Assembly: GCA_964512485.1 (NCBI GenBank) | Contig: CAZEHJ010000084.1 | Location: forward strand, 1-14,326 | Origin: CAZEHJ01 sp964512485 | GTDB lineage: Bacteria; Bacteroidota; Rhodothermia; Rhodothermales; UBA10348 | Direction of reading: 5' to 3' | Length of the DNA: 14,326 bases | Part shown: positions 14,272-14,326 of the stretch, piece after piece | How the letters are laid out: each line of letters starts with the position of its first letter | Position numbering within the stretch: position 1 is the first letter of the stretch | The notes under the pieces: model-generated | Database searches by the model: none | What the model was told of the DNA's origin: nothing | What the model saw: only the letters and a program-made list of their open reading frames with translations | Program-made: the position numbers and the translations under genes

Positions 14272-14326
14272 ATGAAACAGTTTCACAGAATGATCCTCCG
14301 AATGTTGCCCGGACCATTTCTGATCT
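14272..14326 (+). CDS. start of a gene, possible LptF/LptG-type permease (partial)
   Basis: An ATG at 14272 opens a frame that runs to the window edge, reading MKQFHRMILRMLPGPFLI. The pattern of a basic start, then IL-R-x2-x-GPFL entering a hydrophobic helix, resembles the N-terminus of LptF/LptG (YjgP/YjgQ) permeases, the inner-membrane parts of the lipopolysaccharide exporter. Only 18 residues are available, so this is a weak assignment. The gene is divergent from the MBL-fold gene, with 95 bases between the two start codons. Confidence 0.4.
   Translation, partial: MKQFHRMILRMLPGPFLI

Overview
The window reads as a chromosomal segment of a Bacteroidota-type bacterium, most likely from the Rhodothermales/Balneolales side. 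The reasons are a membrane-tethered LuxR-type HTH protein next to a DUF4199 protein, a bacillithiol synthase (BshA), a glycine-tailed RRM protein, a DUF4249-like lipoprotein, start codons that mostly lack a Shine-Dalgarno sequence, and candidate promoters of the TTTG/TAnnTTTG type. Base composition is close to half G+C. No tRNA, rRNA, CRISPR array, insertion sequence or phage gene is visible. The lineage is inferred from gene content, not from a database search.

Layout. 1-1140: an exported SleB-type cell-wall hydrolase (+) converges on an RRM RNA-binding protein (-), with a strong bidirectional terminator between them. 1138-1547 is non-coding. 1548-3330: a YjdF/DUF2238 membrane protein (+) converges on a minus-strand pair, the membrane LuxR-type regulator followed by a DUF4199 membrane protein. 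The gap between that pair carries an inverted repeat, a TAnnTTTG box and nested direct repeats. 3496-4047: a thioredoxin-like peroxiredoxin. 4201-7392: a four-gene plus-strand block of NorC-like cytochrome c, NorB-like heme-copper oxidase subunit, a lipoprotein overlapping the oxidase gene, and a small four-helix membrane protein. 7393-8556 (-): a Tat-signal NAD-dependent epimerase. 8750-10285: threonine ammonia-lyase (ilvA). 10359-10970 (-): an outer-membrane beta-barrel protein, divergent from bshA. 11209-13491: bshA followed by an undescribed phosphotransferase-like protein. 13526-14176 (-): an MBL-fold hydrolase. From 14272 a new plus-strand gene starts and runs off the window; it may be an LptF/LptG-type permease.

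The most interesting part is the NorCB-like block. The large subunit keeps the overall heme-copper oxidase architecture but has no histidine at the expected helix-6 non-heme-metal ligand position, and has HxM where NorB and cbb3 enzymes have HxH. It is either an unusual NO-reductase-like enzyme or a related protein with altered metal and heme ligation. Next in interest are the kinase/APH-like protein beside bshA, which has a GDMHSGN...IDFD active-site signature, and the promoter region of the DUF4199 gene, where an inverted repeat lies near -43 as expected for a LuxR-family activator site.
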